Positions 1 to 8,327 of a DNA stretch of 59,976 bases are shown in pieces. The position numbers and the translations under genes were made by a program. This DNA comes from an uncultured Alphaproteobacteria bacterium. GTDB lineage: Bacteria; Pseudomonadota; Alphaproteobacteria; CAAHEQ01; UBA3637. The stretch lies in assembly GCA_934203105.1 (NCBI GenBank), contig CAKPYQ010000008.1:1-59976 (forward strand), given 5' to 3'. The notes under the pieces were generated by a model, which worked only from the letters and a program-made list of their open reading frames with translations, had not been told where the DNA came from and made no database searches. Position 1 is the stretch's first letter. The number at the start of each line of letters is the position of its first letter.

Positions 1-75
1 CTTACCATGGTCTACGTGACCAATCGTCCCAATATTGCAATGGGGTTTGCTTCTTTCAAACTTTTCTTTTGCCAT
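1..75 (-). CDS. tuf: Elongation factor Tu, N-terminal 25 codons (partial)
   Basis: Only the first 25 codons lie in the window; the gene continues beyond position 1 on the minus strand. The translation begins MAKEKFERSKPHCNIG and reaches GHVDHGK, the P-loop of EF-Tu, the GTPase that delivers aminoacyl-tRNA to the ribosome. An AAGGAAG ribosome-binding site precedes the ATG. It is the fourth gene of the str operon, 72 nt after fusA, with a hairpin in the gap. The N-terminus is close to invariant in the family, so the call is safe despite the short length. Confidence 0.96.
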   Translation of the reverse strand, partial: MAKEKFERSKPHCNIGTIGHVDHGK

Positions 76-103
76 TTCTTTTTCTTCCTTTTTTTATCAA
101 ATC

Positions 104-137
104 GCTATCACTTAAAAGCAAGCCTTTAAGTGATAGC
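104..137 (-). other. Intercistronic hairpin between fusA and tuf
   Basis: A perfect 13-bp inverted repeat (104-116 with 125-137, loop of 8) lies in the 72-nt gap between fusA and tuf. No T-run follows it in the direction of transcription, so it does not look like a terminator. It may be an RNA-processing or stability element that uncouples tuf from fusA; that role is inference. Confidence 0.6.
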
Positions 138-147
138 TTTTACTTAA

Positions 148-2226
148 TTAACCATTCAAGTTTTTGATGATTTCATCAGCAACCATTTGAGGTACTTCTG
201 CATAGTGGTCAAAAACCATCGTGTATTGAGCACGACCTTGGCTCATAGAGCGCAAGTTGTTCACATAGCCAAACATATTGGACAAAGGAACTGTCGCATC
301 GATAACACGCGCATTACCACGTTGATCCATACCGGAAACTTGACCGCGACGGCTGTTTAAATCGCCGATAATGTCGCCCATGTAATCTTCCGGAGTCACA
401 ACTTCAACTTTCATAACCGGTTCCAACAATACCGGACGTGCTTTTGCAATACCTTCGCGGAAGCAAGCACGAGCCGCAATTTCGAACGCCATTGTTGAAG
501 AGTCGACATCGTGGTAAGCACCATCATGTAATGTTGCTTTGAAGTCTGTGCATGGGAAACCAGCCAAAACACCGGTATCCTTTGCTTGATCCAAACCTTT
601 TTCAACACCCGGAATGTATTCTTTCGGAACGTTACCACCGACAACTTTGTTTTCGAATTGGTAACCCGATCCCGGAGGCAACGGTTCAAACAAGATCTTA
701 ACACGCGCAAATTGACCTGCACCACCGGATTGTTTCTTGTGTGTGTAATCGCAGTCATAGCTTTGCGTAATTGTTTCACGATATGCCACTTGCGGAGCAC
801 CAACGTTTGCTTCGACTTTAAATTCACGTTTCAAACGATCAACAATGATTTCCAAGTGCAATTCGCCCATACCTTTAATGATGGTTTGACCTGTTTCAGA
901 GTTCGAAGAAACACGGAAAGACGGGTCTTCCATTGCCAAGCGGTTCAAAGCCAAGCCCATTTTTTCAACGTCGGCTTTTGTCTTCGGTTCCACAGCAATT
1001 TCAATAACCGGATCCGGGAATTCCATTTTTTCCAAAATAACAGGATGTGCAGAATCACACAATGTATCACCGGTTGTTGTGTCTTTCAAACCAACCAAAG
1101 CCACAATATCACCCGCACGGGCTTCTTTAATGTCTTCACGGTGGTTAGCATGCATCAACAACATACGACCGATACGTTCTTTGCTGTCTTTGACCGAGTT
1201 CAAAACATAAGAACCGGTTTCCAAAACACCACGGTATACACGCATAAAAGTAACTGAACCGACAAACGGGTCGTTCATAATCTTAAATGCCAAACCGGCA
1301 AACGGAGCATCGTCTTTGGATTCAACTTGCGTTTCCGAACCGTCTTTTGCGTTAATCGCATGTGCCGGCGGAATATCCAACGGAGACGGCAAATAATCAA
1401 CAACAGCGTCCAACAAAGGTTGAACACCTTTATTTTTAAATGCAGAACCGCAGAATACAGGAACGAATTTTTGTTCAATTGTACCTTTACGAATGCATTT
1501 TTTCAATGTATCCATATCCGGCATATTGCCTTCCAAATACGCTTCCATAGCAGCATCGTCCATTTCGACAGCCATTTCGACCAATTCTTCATAGTATTGA
1601 GCTGCTTTTTCCTTTAAATCTTCCGGAATTTCGCGTTCTTCAAAAGTTGCACCCAAATCTTCGGAGTGCCAAACGATTGCTTTTTGCTTCAAAACATCAA
1701 CGATACCGATAAAGTCGGCTTCGGCACCGATCGGCATAGCCATAACCATCGGACGAGCGCCCAAACGGTCTTTAATCATATCGACGCAACGGTAAAAGTT
1801 CGCGCCCATACGGTCCATTTTGTTTGCAAAGCAAATACGCGGAACATTATATTTATCAGCTTGACGCCAAACAGTTTCAGATTGCGGTTCAACACCGGCA
1901 ACGCCGTCGAAAACAGCAATGGCACCATCCAAAACACGCAAGCAACGTTCAACTTCAACCGTAAAATCAACGTGGCCCGGAGTGTCAATAACGTTAATTC
2001 TGTGACCTTTCCAGAAAGCCGTTGTCGCAGCGGAAGTAATTGTAATACCGCGTTCTTGTTCTTGTTCCATCCAGTCCATCGTTGCCGCACCATCATGCAC
2101 TTCACCGATTTTATGTGATTTACCAGTATAGTACAAAATACGTTCGGTTGTTGTGGTTTTACCCGCATCAATGTGCGCCATAATACCGATGTTTCTGTAT
2201 AAAGATAAGTCAGTTGTTCTAGCCAT
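148..2226 (-). CDS. fusA: Elongation factor G
   Basis: A 692-residue translational GTPase that drives ribosome translocation and, with ribosome recycling factor, subunit splitting. The N-terminus carries the P-loop AHIDAGKTT, then the switch-region RGITITSAAT, the DTPGHVD G3 motif and the NKMD G4 motif; domains II to V follow at normal length and order. It sits 12 nt after rpsG and before tuf in the classic rpsL-rpsG-fusA-tuf operon. Several long frames on the opposite strand inside it are shadows created by its codon use. Nothing unusual is visible in the protein. Confidence 0.98.
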   Translation of the reverse strand: MARTTDLSLYRNIGIMAHIDAGKTTTTERILYYTGKSHKIGEVHDGAATMDWMEQEQERGITITSAATTAFWKGHRINVIDTPGHVDFTVEVERCLRVLDGAIAVFDGVAGVEPQSETVWRQADKYNVPRICFANKMDRMGANFYRCVDMIKDRLGARPMVMAMPIGAEADFIGIVDVLKQKAIVWHSEDLGATFEEREIPEDLKEKAAQYYEELVEMAVEMDDAAMEAYLEGNMPDMDTLKKCIRKGTIEQKFVPVFCGSAFKNKGVQPLLDAVVDYLPSPLDIPPAHAINAKDGSETQVESKDDAPFAGLAFKIMNDPFVGSVTFMRVYRGVLETGSYVLNSVKDSKERIGRMLLMHANHREDIKEARAGDIVALVGLKDTTTGDTLCDSAHPVILEKMEFPDPVIEIAVEPKTKADVEKMGLALNRLAMEDPSFRVSSNSETGQTIIKGMGELHLEIIVDRLKREFKVEANVGAPQVAYRETITQSYDCDYTHKKQSGGAGQFARVKILFEPLPPGSGYQFENKVVGGNVPKEYIPGVEKGLDQAKDTGVLAGFPCTDFKATLHDGAYHDVDSSTMAFEIAARACFREGIAKARPVLLEPVMKVEVVTPEDYMGDIIGDLNSRRGQVSGMDQRGNARVIDATVPLSNMFGYVNNLRSMSQGRAQYTMVFDHYAEVPQMVADEIIKNLNG

Positions 2227-2238
2227 AATAATTTCTCC

Positions 2239-2709
2239 TTACCATTTGTAGTGAGAGAAAGCTTTGTTGGCTTCGGCCATTTTATGCATATCTTCGCGTT
2301 TGCGGATAGCATTACCACGACCGTTCATTGCGTCCATCAATTCGCCGAACAATCTTTCTTCCATTGTTTTTTCGGAACGCTTACGAGCAGCGTCGATAAT
2401 CCAACGGATAGCCAAAGCTTGACGACGATCAGCACGCACTTCACACGGAACTTGGTATGTAGCACCACCGACACGGCGAGATTTCACTTCAACCATAGGC
2501 TTTACTTTTTCCAAAGCTTCCAAGAATGTTTCCAAACCGTTTTGCTTTGTTTTTTCTTCAATACGCGCAATAGCACCGTACACGATTTTTTCAGCCGTGT
2601 TTTTTTGTCCGCGAACCATTACGCTGTTCATAAATTTTGCAACAACCACATTGCCGAATTTAGCATCTGGGTTGATTACGCGCTTAATAGCAGCATGTCT
2701 TCTTGACAT
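2239..2709 (-). CDS. rpsG: 30S ribosomal protein S7
   Basis: A 156-residue S7, the usual length, starting MSRRHAAIKR. S7 nucleates assembly of the 30S head by binding 16S rRNA and contacts mRNA at the E site. The conserved stretches KFGNVVVAKFMNSVM and GGATYQVPCEVR are present. It lies 12 nt downstream of rpsL and 12 nt upstream of fusA, with an AAGGAG ribosome-binding site. In enterobacteria S7 represses its own operon by binding the rpsL-rpsG spacer; the 12-nt spacer here is too short for that structure, so any feedback would have to act elsewhere, perhaps in the rpsL leader (inference). Confidence 0.98.
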   Translation of the reverse strand: MSRRHAAIKRVINPDAKFGNVVVAKFMNSVMVRGQKNTAEKIVYGAIARIEEKTKQNGLETFLEALEKVKPMVEVKSRRVGGATYQVPCEVRADRRQALAIRWIIDAARKRSEKTMEERLFGELMDAMNGRGNAIRKREDMHKMAEANKAFSHYKW

Positions 2710-2721
2710 ATTCTAATCTCC

Positions 2722-3093
2722 TTATTTTGGACGTTTTGCGCCGTACAACGAACGCGCTTGTTTACGATTTGCAACACCTTGTGTATCCAATGTACCACGG
2801 ATAATATGATAACGAACACCAGGCAAGTCCTTTACACGACCACCACGGATCATAACAACACTGTGTTCTTGCAAGTTATGTCCTTCACCGGGAATATAGC
2901 AAGTCACTTCAAAACCGTTTGTCAAACGAACACGCGCAACTTTACGCAAAGCGGAGTTCGGTTTTTTCGGAGTTGTTGTATACACACGCGTGCAAACACC
3001 ACGTTTTTGCGGAGAAGCTTGCAACGCCGGAACTTTATTTCTTTTTTCATGAGCCTTACGCGGCTTTCTGATTAATTGGTTAATTGTAGGCAT
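2722..3093 (-). CDS. rpsL: 30S ribosomal protein S12
   Basis: A 123-residue S12 of normal length, first gene of the str operon. S12 sits at the decoding centre. The loops where streptomycin-resistance changes occur in other bacteria have the ordinary sensitive form: TPKKPNSALRK, and GRVKDLPGVRYH near residue 90. The ATG directly follows the stop codon of a five-codon leader frame (MNKEK, 3094-3111) that has its own AAAAGG ribosome-binding site, so translation of rpsL may be coupled to it. The operon promoter lies about 200 nt upstream. Confidence 0.98.
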   Translation of the reverse strand: MPTINQLIRKPRKAHEKRNKVPALQASPQKRGVCTRVYTTTPKKPNSALRKVARVRLTNGFEVTCYIPGEGHNLQEHSVVMIRGGRVKDLPGVRYHIIRGTLDTQGVANRKQARSLYGAKRPK

Positions 3094-3150
3094 TTATTTT
3101 TCCTTATTCATACCTTTTAGGGTCCTTGTTAAAGGTTGCCCTTATAATTT

Positions 3151-3235
3151 AAAAAAACCTTCCGGCGACCCGTTTCGAGCAACCAGAAGAACCATTTCCG
3201 ACTATAATCAAAAGGCAATTTACCTCCGCCGGAAG
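3151..3235 (-). promoter_or_regulatory. Terminator-like structure in the rpsL leader (possible attenuator)
   Basis: Within the untranslated leader, a 9-bp perfect inverted repeat CTTCCGGCG/CGCCGGAAG (arms 3227-3235 and 3159-3167) is followed on the transcribed strand by seven T residues (3151-3157). The 59-nt loop could form further helices. The GC-rich stem plus T-run resembles an intrinsic terminator inside the leader, as expected for attenuation or ribosomal-protein feedback. The arms and T-run are seen directly; the regulatory role is inferred. Confidence 0.5.
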
Positions 3236-3297
3236 ACTTTCTATCAAAGCCGTAAGCGCGATTTTTATTATCGTCCCAACTTCGGAAAGCTAAAAGT

Positions 3298-3325
3298 AAT
3301 ATATCACATTTCAAACAAAAGTCAA
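3298..3325 (-). promoter_or_regulatory. Promoter of the str operon
   Basis: On the minus strand, a -35 box TTGACT (3320-3325) and a -10 box TATATT (3298-3303) are separated by 16 bp. Transcription would start near 3291, giving a leader of about 200 nt before rpsL. This is the best sigma-70-type match in the rpsL-rex gap. Confidence 0.7.
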
Positions 3326-3373
3326 CTACTTTTTTTTATTTTATCTGTCATTTTTCATTCTGACTGTCCTGCC

Positions 3374-3405
3374 CGTCATTCTGTGCCTTGGCGAAGAATC
3401 TTTTA
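3374..3405. repeat. Dispersed intergenic repeat GTCATTCTG...GAAGAATCT (copy 1)
   Basis: This copy reads GTCATTCTGTGCC, then TTGGCGAAGAATCTTTTA. The same core recurs at 36959-36990, 37001-37060, 38711-38743, 38780-38826 and 38908-38937, in both orientations, always between genes. The type is a REP-like intergenic element whose core is known from many unrelated bacterial genomes. It lies between the str promoter and the rex terminator. Confidence 0.8.
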
Positions 3406-3413
3406 ACGCACCT

Positions 3414-3443
3414 AAAAAAAGCGCGTTGCATAACTCCCCGCGC
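3414..3443 (-). terminator. Putative terminator of the adhE-rex operon
   Basis: Downstream of the rex stop codon on the minus strand, a short GC stem GCGCG/CGCGC (arms 3439-3443 and 3421-3425, 13-nt loop) is followed by seven T residues (3414-3420). The stem is only 5 bp, so strength is uncertain. Confidence 0.5.
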
Positions 3444-3467
3444 CGTAACTCTTTATTAAAAAAAGGA

Positions 3468-4073
3468 TTAGTTTTTCAGCTGTAAAAAATGGCTGATCAA
3501 ATTTTCATAATAAACGGACACGCCGTCCGGTACACTCAACACGGTTTGCGTAAAATTCCAAATATAGCGCACACCGTTTGCAATCAAAAAATCCGCAACT
3601 TGTTGAGCATTTGCTCTGGGAACCGCCAAAATCACCGATTGCACACCCAAACGATTAACCAATTCCGGCAATTTCGATATATGATAAATCGGCTTTTGGC
3701 CCACGTTCAAACCCACCTTTAACGGGTCGTTGTCAAACAAAGCCAACACGTCCAAACCATAGTCTTTAAAATCATCGTATTTAGCCAAAGCAAAGCCCAA
3801 ATTACCGGCTCCGACAATAAATAATTCTTTGCGTTGTCGAAAGCCGAGCAATTTTTCAATCGCCTGTTTTAATTCGGTTACACTGTATCCGACTTTGGCT
3901 TTACCCGATATTTTGCACAAAGCAATGTCTTTGCGCACTTGCGAGTCATCGACTTTCAATAGCAAGGCAATCTGAGCGCTGGAAATATAATCCTGACCAC
4001 GCATTAAACAATCGGTTAAAATGCAGTGATAAAGAGTAAAACGCCCGATTACCTTGCTTGAAAGCTGAGTCAT
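3468..4073 (-). CDS. rex: Redox-sensing transcriptional repressor Rex
   Basis: A 201-residue Rex-family repressor. An N-terminal winged helix with the typical YISSAQIALLLKVDDSQVRKD region precedes a Rossmann domain with the dinucleotide motif VGAGNLGFALA near residue 90 and the LFDNDPLKVG segment. Rex homodimers bind operator DNA when NAD+ is high and release it when NADH accumulates, which de-represses fermentation genes. The ATG abuts the adhE stop codon (TAAATG), so the two genes are co-transcribed, and a palindromic site sits at the adhE promoter, suggesting direct control and autoregulation. Rex is best known in Gram-positive and Thermotoga-type anaerobes and is uncommon in alphaproteobacteria. 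Confidence 0.93.
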   Translation of the reverse strand: MTQLSSKVIGRFTLYHCILTDCLMRGQDYISSAQIALLLKVDDSQVRKDIALCKISGKAKVGYSVTELKQAIEKLLGFRQRKELFIVGAGNLGFALAKYDDFKDYGLDVLALFDNDPLKVGLNVGQKPIYHISKLPELVNRLGVQSVILAVPRANAQQVADFLIANGVRYIWNFTQTVLSVPDGVSVYYENLISHFLQLKN

Positions 4074-6719
4074 TTAGTACTTACCTTCGTAAGCGTCCAA
4101 ATAGATTTGCTTAATTTCGCTCATCAACGGATAAACAGGGTTTGCGCCCGTGCATTGGTCATCGAATGCCAAGCGTGTCAATTTATCCAAATTGTCTTTG
4201 AACGTTTTTTCGTCAATGCCGTACTCACGAATAGACGACGGAATATCCAAAGTTGCTTTCAAATCCGCAACGGCTTTCAACAACAACTCTACGCGTTCGT
4301 CTTCCGTGCTGTTTGCGTCGCCCAAGTACAAAACATGAGCCACTTGTGCATAGCGTTTTTTAGCTTCCGGCGCTTTGTATTGCGGGAAAATCGCTTGTTT
4401 TCTTGGACAATCCGTCGCATTATAGCGAATGACTTGGCAAATCAACAAAGCGTTTGCAATACCGTGCGGAATGTTATACATTGCGCCCAATTTGTGCGCC
4501 ATAGAATGGCACAATCCCAAGAACGCATTTGCAAAAGCCATACCGGCAATTGTTGCTGCATAGTGGACTTTTTCACGCGCCAAAGGATCTGCTGCACCGT
4601 TTTTATAAGAACGTGGCAAATAACGGAAGATTTGTTTTGTTGCTTCCAAAGCCGATGAGTTCGTAAAGTTCGTTGCCATGCAAGAAACATAAGCTTCCAA
4701 AGAGTGAACCAAAGCGTCAATACCACCGGCAGCGGTCAATCCTTTTGGCATACCGTCAACGAAGTTCGGGTCAATAATGGCCATAGACGGTGTCAAAGCA
4801 TAGTCCGCAATCGCGTATTTAACGTGCGTTTTGTCGTCCGTAATAATCGAAAACGGAGTCACTTCCGAACCGGTACCTGATGTTGTCGGGATACAAACCA
4901 ACTTGGCTTTTTCACCCAAATCAGGAATGCGGCAAATACGTTTTCTGATATCCAAGAAACGCATTGAAATGTCTTCAAAGTTTGTTTCCGGATGTTCATA
5001 CATCAACCAAATAATTTTGGCAACGTCCATCGGCGAGCCACCGCCCAACGCAATAATCAAATCTGGTTGATACGGGCGAACCATAGCAAGCGCTTGCTCT
5101 ACCGTCGACAAAGTCGGATCCGGCTTTACGTCAAAGAAAATTTGATAATCGACTTCGATTTCTTCCAACGTATCCGTAATTGTACGCACAGCACCAGAGT
5201 CAAATAAGAAACGGTCTGTGATAATAAATGCACGCTTTTTGCCTTCAAATTCGCGCAACGCTAAATCTGTTGAACCGCGCTTAAAGTAAATCTTTGGCGG
5301 CACTTTGTACCATAACATATTTTCTCTCCTTTCTGCCACGGTTTTGTAGTTAAGCAAGTGTTTAACACCAACGTTTTCGCTGACCGAATTACCGCCCCAA
5401 GAACCGCAACCCAATGTCAAAGACGGTTCCAAACGGAAGTTATACAAATCACCGATACCACCTTGGGACGCCGGACTGTTAATCAAAATACGGCCCGTCG
5501 GCATTTTATTGGCGTAAAAATCAATACGATCTTGAACACGTTCGTCCGTGTACAAAACAGAAGTATGACCCAAACCGCCCAATGTGACCAAAGCCAACGC
5601 AACGTCTGTTGCCGTTTCAAAATCAGATGCTTTATACATCGTCAAAATCGGAGACAATTTTTCGTGTGCATAGGGGTTTTCCGCCGCATAAGAAGTTTGT
5701 TCAGCCAATAACACTTTTGCATTTTCCGGAACTTTAAAGCCCGCTAATTCAGCGATCTTATAAGCCGGTTGTCCAACGATTGCCGGATTAACCCCTTTCG
5801 GTGTTAAAATGATTTTGCTCAATTTTTCCATTTCTTCGTTGTTCAAAATGTACGCACCACGATAGGCGAATTCTTTTTTCACATCTTCATAAACGCTGTC
5901 GATCACGATGACGGATTGTTCGGACGCGCAAATCATACCGTTATCAAAAGTCTTTGACATCAAAATCGACGATACAGCCATACGAATATCCGCCGTTTCA
6001 TCAATGATTGCCGGCGTGTTACCCGAACCGACACCCAAAGCCGGTTTGCCCGATGAATAAGCGGCCTTTACCATACCGGGACCACCCGTTGCTAAAATCG
6101 CTTGGATCTTCGGGTGTGTCATCAAAGTTTGCGTCATTTCCAAAGACGGTTCATCGATCCAACCGATAATATCCGCCGGAGCACCCGCTTTTACAGCAGC
6201 GTCCAAAACGACTTTGGCTGCCGCAACCGTGCTTTTCTTTGCGCGGGGGTGCGGGGAAAAGATAATACCGTTACGGGTTTTTAAAGCCAACAAAGATTTA
6301 AAAATCGCCGTTGATGTCGGGTTTGTTGTCGGAATAACTCCGGCAATCACCCCTAACGGAGAAGCCACGATTTTTGTACCGTTTGCTTTATCACGGGAAA
6401 TAATACCGCACGTTTTTTTGTTTTTGTGTTTATTGTAAATGTATTCAGAGGCAAAGTGGTTTTTAATGATTTTATCTTCCACGACGCCCATACCGGTTTC
6501 GGCAACTGCCATTTCGGCCAAATCAATACGCATTTTATCTGCGGCCGCAGCGGCAGCTTTGAAAATCGCATTGACTTTTTCTTCGGAAAACGTTGCATAT
6601 TGATTTTGCGCAACATGTACGCGATCAATCAACTTTTCCAAATCTGCCACAGTCGAAACACCCGATGTTTGCGCATCAGCCGGTTCTACCGTTTGCTTTT
6701 CTTCTTCTTTTTTTGTCAT
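4074..6719 (-). CDS. adhE: Bifunctional acetaldehyde-CoA/alcohol dehydrogenase
   Basis: A fusion enzyme of 881 residues that reduces acetyl-CoA to acetaldehyde and then to ethanol, reoxidising two NADH. The N-terminal half is a CoA-acylating aldehyde dehydrogenase with the catalytic cysteine in DNGMICASEQS. The C-terminal half, from about residue 450, is an iron-dependent alcohol dehydrogenase with GGGSPMDVAK and the metal-ligand histidines in GGIDALVHSLEAY and LCHSMAHKLG...PHG. I place the start at the ATG at 6719 (MTKKEEEK), preceded by AGAGGAAAAAA; an in-frame ATG 39 nt upstream lies inside the operator and is less likely. It is directly followed by rex. Confidence 0.97.
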   Translation of the reverse strand: MTKKEEEKQTVEPADAQTSGVSTVADLEKLIDRVHVAQNQYATFSEEKVNAIFKAAAAAADKMRIDLAEMAVAETGMGVVEDKIIKNHFASEYIYNKHKNKKTCGIISRDKANGTKIVASPLGVIAGVIPTTNPTSTAIFKSLLALKTRNGIIFSPHPRAKKSTVAAAKVVLDAAVKAGAPADIIGWIDEPSLEMTQTLMTHPKIQAILATGGPGMVKAAYSSGKPALGVGSGNTPAIIDETADIRMAVSSILMSKTFDNGMICASEQSVIVIDSVYEDVKKEFAYRGAYILNNEEMEKLSKIILTPKGVNPAIVGQPAYKIAELAGFKVPENAKVLLAEQTSYAAENPYAHEKLSPILTMYKASDFETATDVALALVTLGGLGHTSVLYTDERVQDRIDFYANKMPTGRILINSPASQGGIGDLYNFRLEPSLTLGCGSWGGNSVSENVGVKHLLNYKTVAERRENMLWYKVPPKIYFKRGSTDLALREFEGKKRAFIITDRFLFDSGAVRTITDTLEEIEVDYQIFFDVKPDPTLSTVEQALAMVRPYQPDLIIALGGGSPMDVAKIIWLMYEHPETNFEDISMRFLDIRKRICRIPDLGEKAKLVCIPTTSGTGSEVTPFSIITDDKTHVKYAIADYALTPSMAIIDPNFVDGMPKGLTAAGGIDALVHSLEAYVSCMATNFTNSSALEATKQIFRYLPRSYKNGAADPLAREKVHYAATIAGMAFANAFLGLCHSMAHKLGAMYNIPHGIANALLICQVIRYNATDCPRKQAIFPQYKAPEAKKRYAQVAHVLYLGDANSTEDERVELLLKAVADLKATLDIPSSIREYGIDEKTFKDNLDKLTRLAFDDQCTGANPVYPLMSEIKQIYLDAYEGKY

Positions 6720-6742
6720 TTTTTTCCTCTTGTTAATGTTAA

Positions 6743-6760
6743 TCGTGATTATTTTCACGA
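6743..6760. promoter_or_regulatory. Candidate Rex operator at the adhE promoter
   Basis: Perfect 6-6-6 palindrome TCGTGA-N6-TCACGA. Known Rex operators have the form TTGTGA-N6-TCACAA, so half-site and spacing agree except for one symmetric base. It covers the predicted transcription start of adhE-rex, just below the -10 box, where a bound repressor would block initiation. With rex as second gene this predicts NADH-responsive autoregulation. The palindrome is seen; Rex binding is inferred. Confidence 0.72.
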
Positions 6761-6763
6761 AAG

Positions 6764-6792
6764 AGCATATACGATTCGACTTTTCAATGCAA
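6764..6792 (-). promoter_or_regulatory. Promoter of adhE-rex
   Basis: Minus-strand -35 TTGCAT (6787-6792) and -10 TATGCT (6764-6769), 17 bp apart. The start point would fall inside the palindrome at 6743-6760. The -10 is not a perfect consensus, as expected for a regulated promoter. Confidence 0.55.
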
Positions 6793-6934
6793 GATTTTTT
6801 TATACTTTTTTGATAAGTTATTCAGTTTTATATAAACTTTTTATTATCTTGACGCATGCCCTGCTCCCTACCATATAAAGCAATGTGGAGGGCATTTGAA
6901 GTAAAGCAATAGATATACTTCATCGACTCTTTAA

Positions 6935-6975
6935 AAAAGGTAAGGTGCTTTGACAAAAAAAGCATCTTATCTTTT
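6935..6975 (-). terminator. Terminator after the lipoprotein hydrolase gene
   Basis: A long stem of about 15 bp (AAAGATAAGATGCTT pairing with AAGCACCTTACCTT through G-U pairs) starts at the stop codon at 6967-6969 and ends in a T-run on the minus strand. The region 6761-6934 between it and adhE otherwise holds only the adhE promoter and short AT-rich inverted repeats. Confidence 0.65.
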
Positions 6976-8199
6976 TAACAAATCATCGTCTTTTAAATAA
7001 ATTATCGGGCATTCTTTGGGCAAGCTTAACCCACCACCAACCATTAAATCAATGACTTTTTGGCTTTTATCATAATCGGTGTGAGCCGCATCCGGATTAA
7101 CAATCCCCACGCCGAAAGCCGATATTTCAGGCGCGACATTCACCACAACATTTGTCACTTTGGCGCACAATCTGGAATCCAAATATTCATTAGCAAATGT
7201 TTGCGGGATTTCATAGCTTAAAATATCATTGGGGTCGGAAAAGGCAATAATGTTTAACTGATCAAAAATGCGTAAGTGATAGTCTTTCCCCGTTTTTTGG
7301 CAATAGGCAGCCGTTTTATTATGAACACGCGGCAAAGGCTTATCTATCAACAACAACGGCAATTGATTGGCCAACATAAACAAAGTCACTTTTTTATGTT
7401 GCAACGCCGGTAAAATTTTGGCTTGTTCTTTTTTAGGCAGGCTTTCAATGTCATTGGCAATCGAAATGATTGCGTCGAGCAAAATCTCGCTGCCTAAACT
7501 ATGCGTGATAAACATCACATTTTGTTCGGCAATACGGTTGGCAAGCTGAACATTCTTTAACGGACAAACTTTACTTTGCCCGTTTGGAATATTGTCCCAA
7601 TCGGTTTGCGCCAACCAACATAAAGCTTGTTGGGCTGAATGCAAAATCAAATTGTTCGGATCAACCAAATAAATCATCGGATCGGGTAAAATATTGTCCA
7701 AAAAATCTTTCATCGCGTTATTAAATGGAACTCTGTATTCGCTGTATTGTTCCGTCGTATCAAATGCAATAATGTTTTTATAAGGCTGCGTTATTTCAGA
7801 CCAAGTCAATTCATAAAACAACATTTGCGCTTTATTGTGTGAACTTTTCCAAAAAGTAATTCGCAAATTGCCGATTTCTTTTTGCTTTAAAATCGGATCT
7901 TTTAATGTAATATTTTTGGGCACGCGCGACAAAATATCCAACCCCATTTTTTTGGCCAAATTCTGCTGCAACTCCATTGAATAGCCGGGGTGATGCGTCC
8001 CGATCCCGTGCACCATCAGTACTTTTAGGACTTTGTCATTAACGGCTTGGTTTTCAATGCCGGCATACTCAAAGCCCGTTATTTGGCAAAAATCCAACTT
8101 TTGCGTCGAATTTTGAACAAACTCATCAACGATATCGCGTTCCAAATTGGCACACCCGAAAACAAAAAACAATAAAAAAAGCCATAAATATTTTTTCAT
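6967..8199 (-). CDS. Putative lipoprotein with alpha/beta-hydrolase fold
   Basis: Starts best at the ATG at 8199, giving MKKYLWLFLLFFVFGC, a lipoprotein signal with a lipobox cysteine at residue 16; the longer frame adds an unlikely 12-residue tail. The mature protein of about 395 residues has features of a lipase/esterase-type hydrolase: an oxyanion-hole-like VHGIGTHHPG near residue 60, and a nucleophile elbow in ITHSLGSE. A GxSxG-like HSLGS with serine as nucleophile is typical of the fold. Substrate is unknown; as a lipoprotein it should be anchored in the cell envelope. The gene stands alone between two terminators. Ribosome-binding site is weak. Family membership is inferred from motifs only. 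Confidence 0.65.
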   Translation of the reverse strand: MKKYLWLFLLFFVFGCANLERDIVDEFVQNSTQKLDFCQITGFEYAGIENQAVNDKVLKVLMVHGIGTHHPGYSMELQQNLAKKMGLDILSRVPKNITLKDPILKQKEIGNLRITFWKSSHNKAQMLFYELTWSEITQPYKNIIAFDTTEQYSEYRVPFNNAMKDFLDNILPDPMIYLVDPNNLILHSAQQALCWLAQTDWDNIPNGQSKVCPLKNVQLANRIAEQNVMFITHSLGSEILLDAIISIANDIESLPKKEQAKILPALQHKKVTLFMLANQLPLLLIDKPLPRVHNKTAAYCQKTGKDYHLRIFDQLNIIAFSDPNDILSYEIPQTFANEYLDSRLCAKVTNVVVNVAPEISAFGVGIVNPDAAHTDYDKSQKVIDLMVGGGLSLPKECPIIYLKDDDLLKR

Positions 8200-8264
8200 A
8201 CTAAAATAGATAGATTTTCTGATACACAAATACATCTGAACAAAAGTTTATAAAAAAACAAATC

Positions 8265-8292
8265 TTGAAAAATAATTTTTCCCGTCTATAAT
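8265..8292 (+). promoter_or_regulatory. Promoter of the 8328 gene
   Basis: -35 TTGAAA (8265-8270) and -10 TATAAT (8287-8292) with 16-bp spacing, 35 nt upstream of the chosen start codon. Confidence 0.75.
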
Positions 8293-8327
8293 AAAAGGCG
8301 TTTTTTAAATTTTTTATGGAGATAAAA

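Noticed and set aside
411..2118. Long open frames on both strands inside fusA (up to 223 codons)
   Set aside because: They overlap a full-length, highly conserved EF-G gene, have low-complexity Phe/Asn-rich translations and no ribosome-binding sites; they mirror its codon bias.
6743..6760. Reading the adhE palindrome as a transcription terminator of the upstream gene
   Set aside because: The upstream gene already has a terminator at 6935-6975, the stem is only 6 bp, and no T-run follows.
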